A stretch of DNA of 64,000 nt from Monodelphis domestica. Its lineage: Eukaryota > Chordata > Mammalia > Didelphimorphia > Didelphidae. The position numbers and the translations under genes are program-made. The DNA is taken from contig NC_077232.1 of the NCBI RefSeq assembly GCF_027887165.1, positions 14,657,255-14,721,254 on the forward strand. Direction: 5' to 3'. A model generated the notes under the pieces. The model saw nothing but the letters and a program-made list of their open reading frames with translations. It did not search any database and was not told where the DNA came from. This document shows, piece after piece, positions 10,543-22,380 of the stretch. How positions within the stretch are numbered: position 1 is the first letter of the stretch; every line of letters begins with the position of its first letter.

Positions 10543-12605
10543 CTGTGAACCATTATCACCTCTATTATTTAATATTGTACTAGAAACACTAGCAGTAGCA
10601 ATTAGAGAAGAAAAATAAATTGAAGGTATTAAAGTAGGCAATGAGGAGACCAAGCTATCACTCTTTGTGGATGATATGATGGTCTACTTAATGAATCCTA
10701 GAGAATCAACCAAAAAGCTAGTCAAAATAATCAACAACATTAGCAAAGTTGCAGGATACAAAAGAAACAGGCATAAGTCATCAGCATTTCTATACATCTT
10801 CAACCCATCTCAGCAACAAGAATTAGAAAGAGTAATTCCATTTAAAATCACCCTAGACAATATAAAATTCTTAGAATCTATCTGCCCAGAGAAACACAGT
10901 AACTATATGAACACAACTACAAAATACTCTCCACACAATTAAAACTAGACTTGAGCAATTGGAAAAATATTAACTGCTCATGGGTGGGATGAGCTAACAT
11001 AATAAAAATGACCATCCTACCCAAAATTATTCATTTATTTACTGTCATACCCATAGAATGTACAAAAAACTTTTTTTACTGAATTGGAAAAAAACATAAC
11101 TAAGTTCATTTGGAAGAACAAAAGATCAAGGATATCCAGGGAATTAATGGAAAAAATGCAAAGAAAGGTGGCCTTGTAGTCCCAGATCTCAAACTATACT
11201 ATAATGCAGTAGTCATCAAAACAATTTGGTACCATCTAAGGAACAGAAAGGTGAATCAATGGAATAGACTTGGGGTAAGTGACCTCAGCAAGACAGTCTA
11301 TGAGAAACCCAAAGATCCCAGCTTTTGGGACAAAAACCTAGTATTTGATAAAAGCTTCTGGGAAATTGGAAGACAGTGTGGGAGAGACTAGGAATAGATC
11401 AACACCTCACACTCTACACCAACACAAACTCAGAATGCATGAATGACTTGAACATAAAGAATAAAACTATAAGTAAATTAAATGAACACATAATAGTATA
11501 TATGTCAGATGTTTGGGAAAGAAAAGATTTTAAAACCAAACAAGACTTAGACAAAGTCACAAAATGTAAAATAAATAATTTTGATTACATCAAATTAAAA
11601 AGTTTTGTACTAACAAAACCAATATAACCAAATTTAGGAGGGAAATGACAAATTGGGAAATAATCTTTATAACAACAGCCTCTGACAAAGGTCTAATTAC
11701 TCAAATTTGCAAAGAGCTAAATCAATTGTACAAAAAAATCAAGCAATTCTCCAATTGATAAATGGGCAAGGGACATGAATAGGCAATTTTCAGTTAATGA
11801 AATCAAAACTATTTATAAGCACATGAAAAAGTGTTGTAAATATCTGATAATCAGAGAGTTGCAAATCAAAACAACTCTGAGGTACCACCTCACACCTAGT
11901 ATATAGGCTAACATGACAGCAAAGGAAAGTAATGAATGCTGGAGGGGATGTGGAAAAGTAGGGACACTAATTCATTGCTGGTGGAGTTGTGAATTGATCC
12001 AACCATTGTGCAGGGCGAATTCAAACAATGCCCAAAGGGCACTAAAAGATTGTCAGCCTTTTGATCCAGCCATAGTACTGCTGGGTTTGTACCACAAAGA
12101 GATAATAAGGGAAAATGCATGTACAAAAATATTCATAGCTGTGCTCTTTGTGGTGGGAAAAAAATTGGAAAATGAGGGGATGCCCTTCAATTGGGGAATG
12201 GCCGAACAAATTGTTGTATATGTTGGTGATGGAATACTGAGACTGGAACAACCTCCAGGAAGTGATGCAGAGCAAAAGGAGCAGAACCAGGAAAACATTG
12301 TACACAGAGACTGATATACTGTGGTACAATCGAAAGTAATAGACTTCTCCATTAGTGTCAATGCAATGTCCCTGAACAATCTGCAGGGATCTAGGAGAAA
12401 AAACACTATCCACAAGCAGAGGACAAACTGTGGGAGTAAAAACTCCAAGGAAAAGCAACTGTGTGACTACAGGGATTATGGGGACATGTCTGAGGAGAGA
12501 CCCTAAATTAACACTCAAAGGCAAATACCAACAAAATGGAAATGGATTCGAATCAAGAACACACGTGAAATCCAGTGGAACCGTGCCTTGGCTATGGGGG
12601 GTGGC
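10543..12605 (+). mobile_element. 5'-truncated L1 with the 3' half of ORF2 and the 3' UTR
   Basis: It begins in the reverse transcriptase domain and runs to the C-terminus, then into a 3' UTR containing 'GAGCAGAACCAGGAAAACAT' and 'GACTTCTCCATTAG', which recur at 17,046 and 31,240. The 3' end is cut by the start of ERV-B, so no poly(A) is visible. Confidence 0.85.
10640..12314 (+). pseudogene. L1 ORF2 remnant (reverse transcriptase and C-terminal domain)
   Basis: The reading is broken into pieces at about 10,667-10,942, 11,110-11,391, 11,376-11,627 and 11,913-12,314, in different frames. The first piece carries the catalytic V-D-D-M-M-V-Y motif, the L1 form of the RT active site, with the palm and thumb behind it. 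The second has the usual ORF2 sequence after RT, with a V-P-D-L-K-L-Y-Y motif. The last piece contains the Trp- and Cys-rich C-terminal segment (C-W-R-G-C-G, then H-C-W-W-S-C). ORF2 normally encodes endonuclease plus RT. The endonuclease is missing because the copy is 5'-truncated. Stops and shifts make it non-functional. Confidence 0.85.
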
Positions 12606-12854
12606 CTAGAGACAGAAGGTCCTAGATTCAAATTGGACCTCAGATACTTCCCAGCTGTGTGACTCTGATAGTTAGATAGAAAACAGCTGTTTTAAATCTT
12701 AGCAACAGGACCCTAAAGTCCTGGCTGGGAGAGCTGTTTCTAAATATCGTTTCCCTTAAGGAACAACTGCCTAGATTAGGAGTAAAAAAAAAAACAAAAA
12801 CCTGTGGAAAGTTTTTTGCTTTGTCCTGCTCCCCACATGTTTTGTGAAGATTGT

Positions 12855-12910
12855 TAGAAATATAATATAATATATATATATATATATGCATACATATATA
12901 TATATATAAT
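12855..12910. repeat. (TA)n microsatellite in the ERV-B leader
   Basis: The TA repeat is broken by GCATAC and ends at the gag ATG. A shorter TA run sits at the same place in ERV-D (60,150-60,168). Confidence 0.9.
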
Positions 12911-14545
12911 GAATACTATATTCTTTGACATTTATATGGCAGTTGAAGAATTAGGGGCATTAAGGAATGCAGGATACATCCAATTTTTTATATTAATATG
13001 TAATGTCATTTTTGTACTCCTCAATACTGTATTTAGAGATGCTAAAATGAAAAAAAAAATGAGGATAAAATGCAAGCCCAATTAGAAGATCTAAAATGTT
13101 TCTTACAGGATCAATGGGCAAACACCCACTCTACCAGAAACAGACCTGTTTCTGAACCTTTGAATGAGTAAATTTCCTTCCCTGAAATAGAGATGGAAAA
13201 AACCTTCCCTATAGCTCAGTTAACAGACTGCTTCTCTCATGTAGTGCAAATTTTGACTGAATTTAATCTCCAAAACCCTTCCCCTGCCATCCCAGTTTCT
13301 CATGTTCCCTCTCATACAGAAAACCAAATTACAATGCAAAGGAGATCTCATCCTCCTAGAGAAACCTGTCCTTGTCAAACTGACCCACAGGTACAAAATT
13401 CAACTAGAGGCCTGTTTCCTCTAAGAGAAGTACCTGAAATAGGACGGAATGGGGATGTGGTGACTTTAAGATATAGGATACCATTCACACCCCAAGAAAT
13501 AAATGAATTTACATGAAATATCCCCACATATGAACAAGATCCCTTTCTAGTAACAAAAACATGGGAGACATATTTTTTCAATATTATCCATCTTACAAAG
13601 ATGTTGAGAACTTGCTACAGGCTTTTTTAACTGAACGTGAGAAAAATAAAATAATTGCTCATGTCAACAAAACCCGGTGGTGGAATGCAGCTCATTGGCC
13701 ATCTCAGGATCCCGAATGGGACTATAACAATCCTGAGGATTATCTACAACTATACTGTTGTAGAGAGGCCATCCTTATGGCAATGAAGGAATGTGCAGAC
13801 AGTACAGATAAGTGGATGGAACTTGAAAAAATTAAGCAAAAGGAGGAAGAAACACCCTCCAGATTCATGGATAGAATAATTGAGTTTGGGAACAGATACC
13901 TGGATTGGGACCTAACTAAAGAGAATAGCTTAAGATAAGTTAGAAGGATCTTTGTCAATAAATCTTGCCAAGCGATTAAGGATTATTTTAGAACACAATG
14001 TCCAAGATGTTCAGAGATGGACCTTGAAGAATTATGAAAAACAGCTATATATGTTTTAAAGGGAAACAAAGAAAAGGAGGAAGAAAATAGTGATGACATG
14101 GAGGAAATGAAAAAAAATGAGATGTGTAATAGATAGGATAGCTAAATTAGAAAGTTGGCATGATAATGAACCAGCGACACTTGCCCCTCTCCAGAAATCT
14201 AATTATCAATCCATTACCTGCCACTTCTCTGGGAAGAAGGGCCACAATACAGTACAGTGTAGAGCTTTTCTCAAGATTATAGGAAGGAATATTCAGTTTA
14301 ATAACAACTATAGAAGTGATATTTATAGAAATAAATATAATTATGACAATGAACACCACAACTTTAGTAATGATGACTATAGGAATGGATATTGGGAAAA
14401 TGATAACTCAAATGAAATAACTCCACAACAAAATATAAAAAATGGTGCTCATCCAAAAAATACTCAAGGTGCTAATGCCCCTCAGGGGGGTGCCCTTCAG
14501 GGGTGTGCTTTTCAGGGTGGTGCCCAAGGAACTTCCCAAATATAA
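12909..14545 (+). pseudogene. gag: ERV-B gag, decayed
   Basis: The start ATG at 12,909 matches the ATG of ERV-D at 60,149. The first ~45 codons encode a polar N-terminus, then a 20-residue hydrophobic segment (12,975-13,035), then Arg/Lys. An A10 run at 13,050-13,059 puts the following reading (Gln/Leu-rich) in another frame. The capsid part is collinear with ERV-A but has a TGA at 13,514 (Arg in ERV-A), a TAA near 13,936 (Gln in ERV-A) and further shifts. The zinc knuckle at about 14,219-14,262 has lost its second Cys (Ser). The Asn/Tyr-rich tail is shorter than in ERV-A. The reading ends in TAA 14,543-14,545. Confidence 0.85.
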
Positions 14546-14636
14546 TGAAGGTGGTTCTTCTTAGACTCTATTGATTTTTTGATGTTAATTAACCTTTTTC
14601 AGTTTTTTTTTCCTCCACTCCAAATAGTAGGAAAGG

Positions 14637-15128
14637 ATGAATGAAGAACTTAAAACTATGATTGGCAAATTATGCACTGAGACCCATTTAAAATGGCCTG
14701 AAATTCTCCTTCTGGCTCTATTTTATCTTAGAAGCAGGCCTAGAGGAGACTTACATATTTCACCATTTGAGATGCTTTTTGGACATCCACCTATACAGGC
14801 TAAGATTTTCTCCCCGGCATATACATCACTATTAGGGGGAGATACTACTATTGCTTCCTATATACAGGAATTACAGCATAAACTGCATGAACTTCATGAA
14901 TCTGGAGCTGCAGTACAAGCTGGACCACTAGACTTTTCTCTACATGACCTGAACCAAGGAGACAAGGTGTATATTAAGAATTTCCAGCATACTGGAGCAA
15001 CTCAGCCTTCGTGGGAAGGACCATTCCAAATATTGTTAACTACTCCAACATCTATAAAGGTTGGAGAAAAGTACTCTTGGATTCATTGCTCACATGTAAA
15101 GAGAGCATTTTCTGCTGAGACTGATTGA
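14637..15128 (+). pseudogene. pol: ERV-B integrase C-terminal remnant
   Basis: The 163-codon frame is collinear with 54,649-55,140 of ERV-D. It starts just after the catalytic Glu of the D,D-35-E triad, so the catalytic core is gone, and it keeps the C-terminal DNA-binding domain (P-F-E-M-L-F-G, then W-E-G-P-F). The start is a Met internal to integrase, created by the deletion to its left, so it is not an original gene start. It ends at the normal integrase stop. Confidence 0.85.
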
Positions 15129-16363
15129 CTGTATCCTATCACATGCATTGAAGATAATAATCCATTGACAAATGGATGCTGTTTTTTTCAAAAACACATT
15201 GAATTCCTGATTTTTTCTTCTCTTTCCCTTATTTTTCTATTATTGCTTTTCTTTTAAATATTTGATTTTTATGGGACTATGATTATGGGACTATGTTATG
15301 GGACTATGTTATGGGACTATGATTAATGTTTGTGTCTGATTCTAGGAAATGGGATAAAAATAAGGAGCACAGACTTTATCTGAATAGTGCCAAAAGAGCA
15401 CACAGCAAATACTAATGTGGACTCGAGGTTGCGATGCTTGACATATGTTAAGTCGTTTGAACTTCCTTGTATCTACACTCTTTATACAAGTACAAAAATT
15501 TGACTATCATGCTGGCTCCCTATATCCTTGAGAATAAAAAAAGTCAGACCAGGAACTGACTCTTCCCTATCAAAATAGAATTCTAGTTCCTTTCCTTCTT
15601 GTAATATGACAACTTCCTGTAGTTTTGGCTGCAAATGGGTGAGTGAAATATTACTGCATTCTGTCCTACAGACTTGTGGGATAGAAATTACTTTAAATTG
15701 GACCTTTATAAGGGCCCATTATGAAGTTATTCTTGTTTACTCAACATTTTATCCATAGATTTTGGTATTTTGATTCTGATTTTGAAATTTTTTTCTTTCC
15801 TTTCTCCCAAAAGTTTAACTTTCTTCCATATTTTATCCTTTTATATATTTTTGTTTTTTGTTTGTTTTGTTTTTATTGTTTTTGAATCCTTTTAATAACT
15901 GACTCATACACCCCATAACTCAACAATGCACCGTGAGCTGAATTGGATTTTTTTAACACCCACTTCAGGGGGGATTGTATTTTAATAAAAATCCAAGATT
16001 TTGAAAAGTTTTTTTTTTTTTGAGAAACATCTTCAAGGAAGAAGCTTGCTAACTCCTAAATCCAGAGAAAGAACTGTTGCAGAAAGTTACCAGAAAACCT
16101 ACATTACATCAAGATCAAGAATGAACCTTGGGGTGTGGTTGCTTGAACTGCAGGTTGATTGAATTTATTTTGAATGTACACTCTTCTGCCAAAGGGGACT
16201 GCCCCTAATTGGCTTTTGTCAATGTGCCCAGCAAAACAATGGTTTTGCTGTCTCTCTCTATCTCTCCTATTTTTCCCTTATCTCTAACTATTGTAATTTC
16301 ATAACTGGTATGTTTACAAGACCCATTGGAGAGATTAGTCTTCCTTGGGCCTCAGGAGGAATT
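15129..16363 (+). mobile_element. ERV-B 3' non-coding region (no env)
   Basis: The stretch matches the reverse complement of 53,275-54,648 of ERV-D. No open frame resembles an envelope protein. It holds four copies of an ATGGGACTATG unit (15,270-15,326), an internal G6 tract at 15,968-15,973, and a weak hairpin (16,322-16,349) just before the PPT-like AGGAGGAATT. Confidence 0.75.
15270..15326 (+). repeat. Short tandem repeat, unit about 13-14 bp, four copies
   Basis: ATGGGACTATG recurs at about 15,271, 15,284, 15,297 and 15,311. ERV-D has only one copy at this place. Confidence 0.9.
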
Positions 16364-17045
16364 GTGATTTTCAAAACTACTCAACCCTGTTCAAACCATT
16401 CTTTAGAGGATGGGATTTGGCTATTTCCTGATCAATAACAATAGAGATACTTGGAATGACAGAATCAGGACTTGGAAACTACAATTTCCACCCTACTCAA
16501 GGTAACAGAATTTAGAAAGGGCTACAACAAAGCTCAAGATTTAATTATTTGAGAATATGGCCTTCAACAGACATGTGCAAAAAGGACAGACCTCTGGGTG
16601 GTCCTAGGTTAAGCTAGAGCCACCATTGGCACAGGTGAGAGACAGGAAATGAGGTAGAGGACAGCTCAGGAGTGCTGGGGACTTCCTGTGTGGAGGGAGA
16701 AAGGTGATTGTAGTCTGGTGCTTGGTGTGGGGGAGCCCACAGACTGTTCTCCATTTTGGTCACTTGAGTGATAGGGACTGATTTCTTTTCTTTGCCTCGG
16801 CTATCTAGGGCCTTGGGCCTTTGGCTCAACTTAAGCAGAGTGGGTATTTAAGCCCTATTTCCTTCTCTCCCTCTTCCCCCTCTCTCTCTTTCCTTCTAAT
16901 ACTTTTTCTTCCTCCTGTTTGTAATTAAAACACCATAAAAAGGTTGACAGCTGACTTGAGTTTTCATTTAGGAATTACATAGCTGAATTCCTTGGTGACA
17001 TTAAATTAATATATATCAGTCTTTTAAAGTGATTTCCATATCACA
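16364..17045 (+). mobile_element. ERV-B 3' LTR
   Basis: It starts TGTGATTTTC and ends CATATCACA, preceded by a degenerate PPT (AGGAGGAATT). Much of it is the reverse complement of the ERV-D LTRs, including a C/T-rich tract, a TATTTAAG TATA-like box at 16,845 and an AATTAAAA poly(A)-type signal near 16,924. It is shorter than the ERV-D LTRs because its first part differs. Confidence 0.8.
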
Positions 17046-17460
17046 GAGCAGAACCAGGAGAACAATGTACAAAGAGACTGAGACACTGTGGTCCAATCAA
17101 ACGTAATGGACTTCTCCATTAGTGGCAATGCAATGATCATGAAGAACCCGGCGCTATCTATGAGAAAGAACACTATCCACATTCAGAGGAAAGCTGTGGG
17201 AGTAGAAACACTGAAGAAAAATAACTGCTTGATTAAATCAGTCGAGGGGATACGATTAGAGATACAGACTCTAAATGAACATCTTAGTACAAACATCAAC
17301 AGCATGGAAAGAGGATCTGATCAAAGATGCATGTAATATCCAGTGGAATTGCGTGTCAGCAAAGGGAAGGGTGGGGGAAAGGGAGGCAGGAATAGAATAT
17401 GATTTTTGAAACCAAGGAAAAATGTTTGAAATTTAGCAAATTAAAAGAAAAAGAATTTCA
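17046..17460 (+). mobile_element. L1 3' UTR fragment
   Basis: It opens with GAGCAGAACCAGGAGAAC and parallels 12,280-12,600 and 31,230-31,560. It immediately follows the ERV-B LTR. Confidence 0.75.
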
Positions 17461-17464
17461 CATT

Positions 17465-17585
17465 GTTGTCTCCTTTAATGTTCATAACAAGCCTGCGACA
17501 TTGGTGTCATTGTTATTCATACTTTACACATGAGGACGCTAAGGCAGATAGAGGTTAAATGACTTGCTCACCCAGCTCATAAGGG
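17465..17585 (-). repeat. MIR SINE fragment
   Basis: It contains ATGAGGACGCTAAGGCAGAT and GAGGTTAAATGACTTGCTCA, the reverse of the conserved MIR core. Confidence 0.75.
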
Positions 17586-17642
17586 GAAGTGGAGCAAAGG
17601 CTTGTGGGGACTGTAGTCTAGAGTTCAAATCTCAATTTTACA
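17586..17642 (-). mobile_element. 3' LTR fragment of NA2
   Basis: The minus strand reads TGTAAAATTGAG from 17,642 and matches the start of the NA4 LTR. It is cut by the MIR fragment after ~57 bp. Confidence 0.6.
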
Positions 17643-17653
17643 TACCCCCGTTT

Positions 17654-17687
17654 GATCCTCTGGGAAGAAGTCCTTCCCCAAAGGATC
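17654..17687 (-). other. Stem-loop beside the PPT of NA2
   Basis: GATCCT/AGGATC closes a GGGAAG/CTTCCC inner stem. It ends 11 nt from the LTR start. Confidence 0.75.
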
Positions 17688-19868
17688 ATCAAAACATAAT
17701 CAATTTAAAGATTACAATAATTTGAGGATAAGAAAAAAAACAATAATTGCTGAATGCATTGACAAAAAGCCAGTTAGGGGGCAGTTCCCTTTGGCATGAA
17801 AGTATACATACAAATAAATAATGTTCAATAAACCACACCCAAAGTTCATTTTTGTGCAGCTTGTGGTCTGGAGGCTTCTTCATAGTGGCTTCTCCAACAG
17901 TTCAGTTCTGGATTCAGAGAGGTAGCATATTCTTTACCTAAAATTCTTCTCAAAAGGAATTTAAACTTTGCAATTTAAGTAATGATATTTTTTTTACATT
18001 CCCCCCATTAAGAGGGTGATTGACAAATACAGAATCACTTAGGGATGCATGGCTGAGGTATGAGGTATATGAATCACTTGGCAAGAGATATTAAAAAGAC
18101 ATCAGAAAAATCCAAAAGAAGAGAAAAAATTTCTGTATGAAAATATAGACTATCAAAGTCTTATGTGTAAAAATTCCAAGTAAAAGAAAAATAAATCTAT
18201 AACAAGTCCTTCTATCAGGGCCCAATCAAAATGATCTAAGCAATGATGCATTTACCCAGTCAGTAGCCAGGACTACAGAAAGGTACCACACTATGAGAGG
18301 CAGAAAAGGAGACCAGATTATAGGAGCCAAGTTTGAGATACTTGATAGAATGTGGAACAAGGAAGACCTGCTTTTTAACACATGTTAAATAGCCCCAAAC
18401 TCGAACCCCAAACACATTTAAGTTCTCTTTGTCTAGGCTCAAAGTGACATCAATTTCACCAGGATTGGTTGGTCTCTTTGACTTTGTGCTTGATTGGCAA
18501 TATGCAGTGGCTCTTGTGTATATATCTTGTCCTGGAATCAGACAGAATCATTAAGCAAAGTCCCATAATTTCTTTAAATAATTAGTGGCATCGTTTTTAT
18601 AGTCACAAGCTTTTGGGTATGCATTAGCAAATGTATCTTAAATTTGTAGTACTGAAAAATCAAAACCTTAATGCTGGTGACATGTGCTTCAAGTATAAAA
18701 AAGAGAGAAAAAGGGGAAAAAACTGAAAAAGTATATTGCACATGCAAGAAAAATATTATAATAAAAGAGCTTTAAAAAATTCAAAATATTGCTTATAATC
18801 ATTGACACTCTTGTGTCAGCCAAGAAAATAAAGATTACAAGGCTTTCTCACCAAAAATGAGATCCATTTCCTCTTAATGTCTGGCCATGCTCACTGTTAG
18901 TAGAAGGCAAATGAATTGAACAAGGTTAACAATTTTTCATTTTTTAAAATACAGTAGTACAAATATGTAGTTATCAAAATTCCCAAAATTCTCAATAGCC
19001 CAATTAATTACAATAGCAAACAAACACACTTTCATATTTCACATAAGTTGCTGTATGACATTTTTAAAACCTATGAATTGATGGACATTTGTCCCATTTT
19101 TTACAAACATAGCAATTTTTCAACCTTGGTGTATAAACATATATATTTTTTTAAAACAAAGTAAAACTCATCTTGGGTTAAGAACATCATCAAGAAATCT
19201 ATATATCATTCTGGTGCAAGTAAAGTAGTGAGCTGAAGAGCATAAATAAAGGGGTGCTCCATTTTCTTGGAGGCTTATAGGGATACAAATGCCCTGAGAT
19301 TAACTGCCCAACTTCCATTCACATGTGGGAAGGTTGGGGGTTATAAAATACATTTCACTTCAGCTACTATTGGCCTTACCTCATGGTAGGGCAGAAAGCA
19401 AAAATAACCAGACTGTTAAAACAAAATTCCAAAAATCATATTTAAAAAACCCTTTAAATCATTTGAGGTATTTAGCACATTAAAATTTCCAAAGGTTGTT
19501 AATACAATTATAACCAGTCCTGAAGTCCATCCATGTGATAATTTACAAAGTCAAAATAGAAAAAAGCTGGTTTTTTTTTCATATGGGCTTAATCAATAAT
19601 ATTTTTTCAGCACAGTTATAGGGTAAAAACAACAGAATTTCAAAAACTCAGTACATTCAAAATAAATTTAATCAACCTTCAGTTCAAGCAGAATAATATT
19701 GAATCCAGTAATATATGAACTTAAAACCACAAAGTTAAACCATAACAAAAAATGCAATAGAATACAGAGATTTTTATAAACCATTGGAGTCTGAAATGCC
19801 TTAGAATATAGCCTTTAGTCTTTAAAGTTCCTTAGGTGTGTTTTTTTTGTTTGTTTGTTTTTAATTAT

Positions 19869-20020
19869 CCATTTAAATGTCTATTGTCCGAAGGCAGAGT
19901 GGTAAGGGCTATCGATCTGCTCAGAGCCCCACAGCTGGGGAGAATCTGAGGCCAGATTTTAACCCAGGACCGCATGTCTTTATGTCTGGCTCTCAATCTG
20001 TTGAGCCACCCAGCTGCCCC
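19869..20020 (-). repeat. tRNA-derived marsupial SINE inside NA2
   Basis: The minus strand begins GGGGCAGCTGGGTGGCTCAA, then has a degenerate B box (GGTCCTGGGTTAAAA) and ends in the CTTACCACTCTGCC tail. The same SINE is at the same relative position in NA4. Confidence 0.85.
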
Positions 20021-20329
20021 TCCAAAGTTGAATCCTTGGGCTGAGTCTGCTCCCTGACAAGCAGGTGAAGTCAATAAAATTACCAGAAGAGTCAAAAAGT
20101 TGCTCATTGCTTTTTAGTATGTTTCTTCTCTCTAGTCTCTCTTTCTCTCTCTCCCTGCTCTGATACCTCCTCCTGCTCCAGTCCACGTGGTGGACCAAGT
20201 GGAGCCAATACACCCCCTTTTGCTTGGAGGCTTAGCTTAAGGGAAAATTGCCCAGTTCTTCTTTCCCTCTCGTCTCTCCCCTCAGCCCATGTGGCCAATA
20301 CTGTTACCAACTGATATAAATGAGTCCTG

Positions 20330-20600
20330 AGCTATCTGCCCCAAGGATCTGGGTGATGAGCCTTCTGGGTCACATTCGTGGGTCTGGGGCTGGGGTGATG
20401 AGCCATCTGGGTTGGAGGCCAGATGGGTGAGAGACAGACCGCAGGGGTGGGTAGGGCCTGGAGCTGGAGAGCAGAAAAGAAGAAGCCACTGCGGGGGTGG
20501 GCAAGGCCTGGACCAGGTACCAGGTGAGGATGATCGGGGCTGCAGGCAGGAAGCGACGGGGCAGAGCCAGATGGCAAACGCAACAGGTCTGGAGCCTGTA
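20330..20600 (-). repeat. GC-rich leader of NA2 with internal duplications
   Basis: GGGTGATGAGCC recurs at about 20,352 and 20,394, and GGGTGGG-(T/C)A-(A/G)GGCCTGGA recurs at about 20,443 and 20,498. It is the most GC-rich segment of the element. Confidence 0.6.
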
Positions 20601-20775
20601 GCAGCTTTGCGAGGGTAGAAAACCTTGGCCAGAGAGATATGGCTCAAAAAAAATTTTTCTAGGTACTAGATATTAAAAGTTGAACTAAAGATCAGAAAAG
20701 AAATCAGAAGATTGAGGGTTTTTTTTCCCATTAGGTCGCCAAAACTATTTTAATTATAACAGTTAATCCCCCCTT

Positions 20776-21550
20776 AACTAAATTAAATCCTACACCCATC
20801 CCCCCCAATGTGGGCCTCAAGCCTGTGCTAGCCACTTTTCAACAGGGGACACACAGCATCGAGCAGCAAGTCCACACTACCTATCCAACCGCAGCCTGGC
20901 TCATCCAGGAGAGCTTTTTTGCTGTTGGATGTAGACTGAGGTATGATGGTGCCACAGGTTTTATACTTAGGGGGAGGAGAAGGAAGTTTGGGCTTCTAAA
21001 CTATAGACAGGAAGTAGATATTGCAAGCCTGGCCCAGTTTTCTGCCTATTTCAAATAGCTCCTGTTTCAGGAGAGCCCTACCAAGCTCACACAGCTTGCA
21101 CTATTGGAGTGTCTTTTCTTACTCCCATTCCTGAGTGCACTTGTCCTTGTGGTTAGCTTATGTAATCCTTTGATTTAGGGGTGAGATGCATCTCCCTATA
21201 TTCCCTTGACATTTTGCCCTGCCCAGTCTCTGCAACACATCCAATATGGGATTCATCCACACTATGCCCAGTTTTGGTTTGCAGGGAACCCCAGAAATGT
21301 GACCAAATGAATCTAGATGGATGATGATACTAGGGAGGGAAAGGAATCTTAAAGAATCTGGAGGTAAATTTTAAGTCTTTTCAAACAACATTGCTTTATT
21401 GATGTTAACTATTTGAGTTGGTATCCCCTCCAAAAATACTGAAGAAGTCTCTGTATTGGAATTAAAGAAAAGGACTCTATTTCAATGCTTGTATCCTGTC
21501 ACATATATTGAATTTGCTAGTTGTTTCAAGATTTAATTTTATGTTTGTTT
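20776..21550. other. No gene recognised; possible end of another LTR element
   Basis: On the minus strand GGGGGGGATGGG is followed by TGTAGGATTT near 20,793, which looks like a PPT and LTR start with only ~50 bp before the NA2 PBS. The rest shows no reading frame I can support. Confidence 0.35.
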
Positions 21551-21877
21551 TGTAAAAAATAGACACGAATCCAGGACTTCAATTCCAAGAATGCCCCGTA
21601 ATCTCACTGCATTCTCACATGGGCCAAGATCAAGAAGGTATTTAAACCTGGTTGTGAATAGGCTCGCGCTCTTTTGGACTTCCATTTTGGGCAGATGTGG
21701 CCCTTTTCATAATGTAGGTGAGGTCTTCTCTAGGCCTCTCTGGACTAGGCATGTGATTTCTAATTCTCTATTTTCTTTAATCCTTAAACTTTAATAAACA
21801 TCAAAAATTATAATACTCCTTGCAGAGAGAAACTAATTTCTACCTGCCTCAGTCTCCCCTAAATTTTAATCTTTACA
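21551..21877 (+). mobile_element. Solo LTR with 4-bp target duplication
   Basis: It starts TGTAAAAAAT and ends CTTTACA, and is flanked by GTTT at 21,547-21,550 and GTTT at 21,878-21,881. AATAAA lies near 21,792. It matches the split NA4 LTR, including GAGAGAAACTAATTTCTACC. A 4-bp duplication fits a gammaretroviral integrase. Confidence 0.8.
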
Positions 21878-22380
21878 GTTTGGTTTTTTTAAGTTTACAT
21901 ATTAATCTGATCTCTACTATTCTGTTACATCAAATCATTTTCAGTTACTGTGTTTTGGCTATTAGGTATATGTCCTGTTACATTGTCTTCATTTGTACTT
22001 CCCCTTCTATTGGACTGGAGAAAATACCATTGTAAAAGTCCATAAATAACTTGTACAAAGCCTTTCCAATGGCAAAACCATAGAACCTTATGAATGCTGG
22101 GGTTGTTACCAGATCCATTGAGTTCACAGGTGTCTTAATAGGCTTTTGTTCCTTTAAGTTTTTGTTAATTGTAACAAAGATGATAATAGATGGACTCCAT
22201 CAAACTGGTTATAACCTATATACAAGCTGTGGAGAATTTAATGAGCTACATTTTATTATGAAGAATATTCATATAAATAAATTTGAAATACTATATATTC
22301 AATACGTACATATTTTTAAAAGGGATTCTTTATTCCTTTTTAATTTAACAGGGGACCTGGAGGTCCTCTTACCTGAGATG

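Larger units (their letters stand above)
12640..17045 (+). mobile_element. ERV-B: internally deleted relative of ERV-A/D with a 3' LTR
   Basis: The order is leader (12,640-12,908), gag, a remnant of integrase, the env-less 3' region, PPT and 3' LTR. The leader is the reverse complement of 60,120-60,380 in ERV-D. There is no 5' LTR: the leader joins L1 3' UTR on its left near 12,605, with a short SINE-like patch at the join. About 3 kb of pro, RT, RNase H and most of integrase are missing between 14,546 and 14,636. Confidence 0.85.
17643..20775 (-). mobile_element. NA2: non-coding LTR element with a captured SINE
   Basis: The element is collinear with NA4 (61,435-64,000) over its whole visible length, with the same internal C6 run (18,001-18,006), the same A/T-rich blocks and the same SINE position. 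At its 5' end, on the minus strand, TGGCGACC at about 20,746-20,753 is a candidate primer-binding site, preceded by ~20 bp of LTR end. Between PBS and SINE lies a GC-rich leader (20,100-20,640), the place where a packaging signal would be. There is no gag or pol, and the short frames in the GC-rich part look like chance. Confidence 0.75.

Noticed and set aside
11908..12524. Minus-strand frames of 131-160 codons
   Set aside because: They are antisense to L1 ORF2 and its 3' UTR.
20282..20647. Pro/Ser-rich frames on both strands
   Set aside because: These are overlapping chance frames in the GC-rich leader of NA2, with no domain and no counterpart conserved in NA3.
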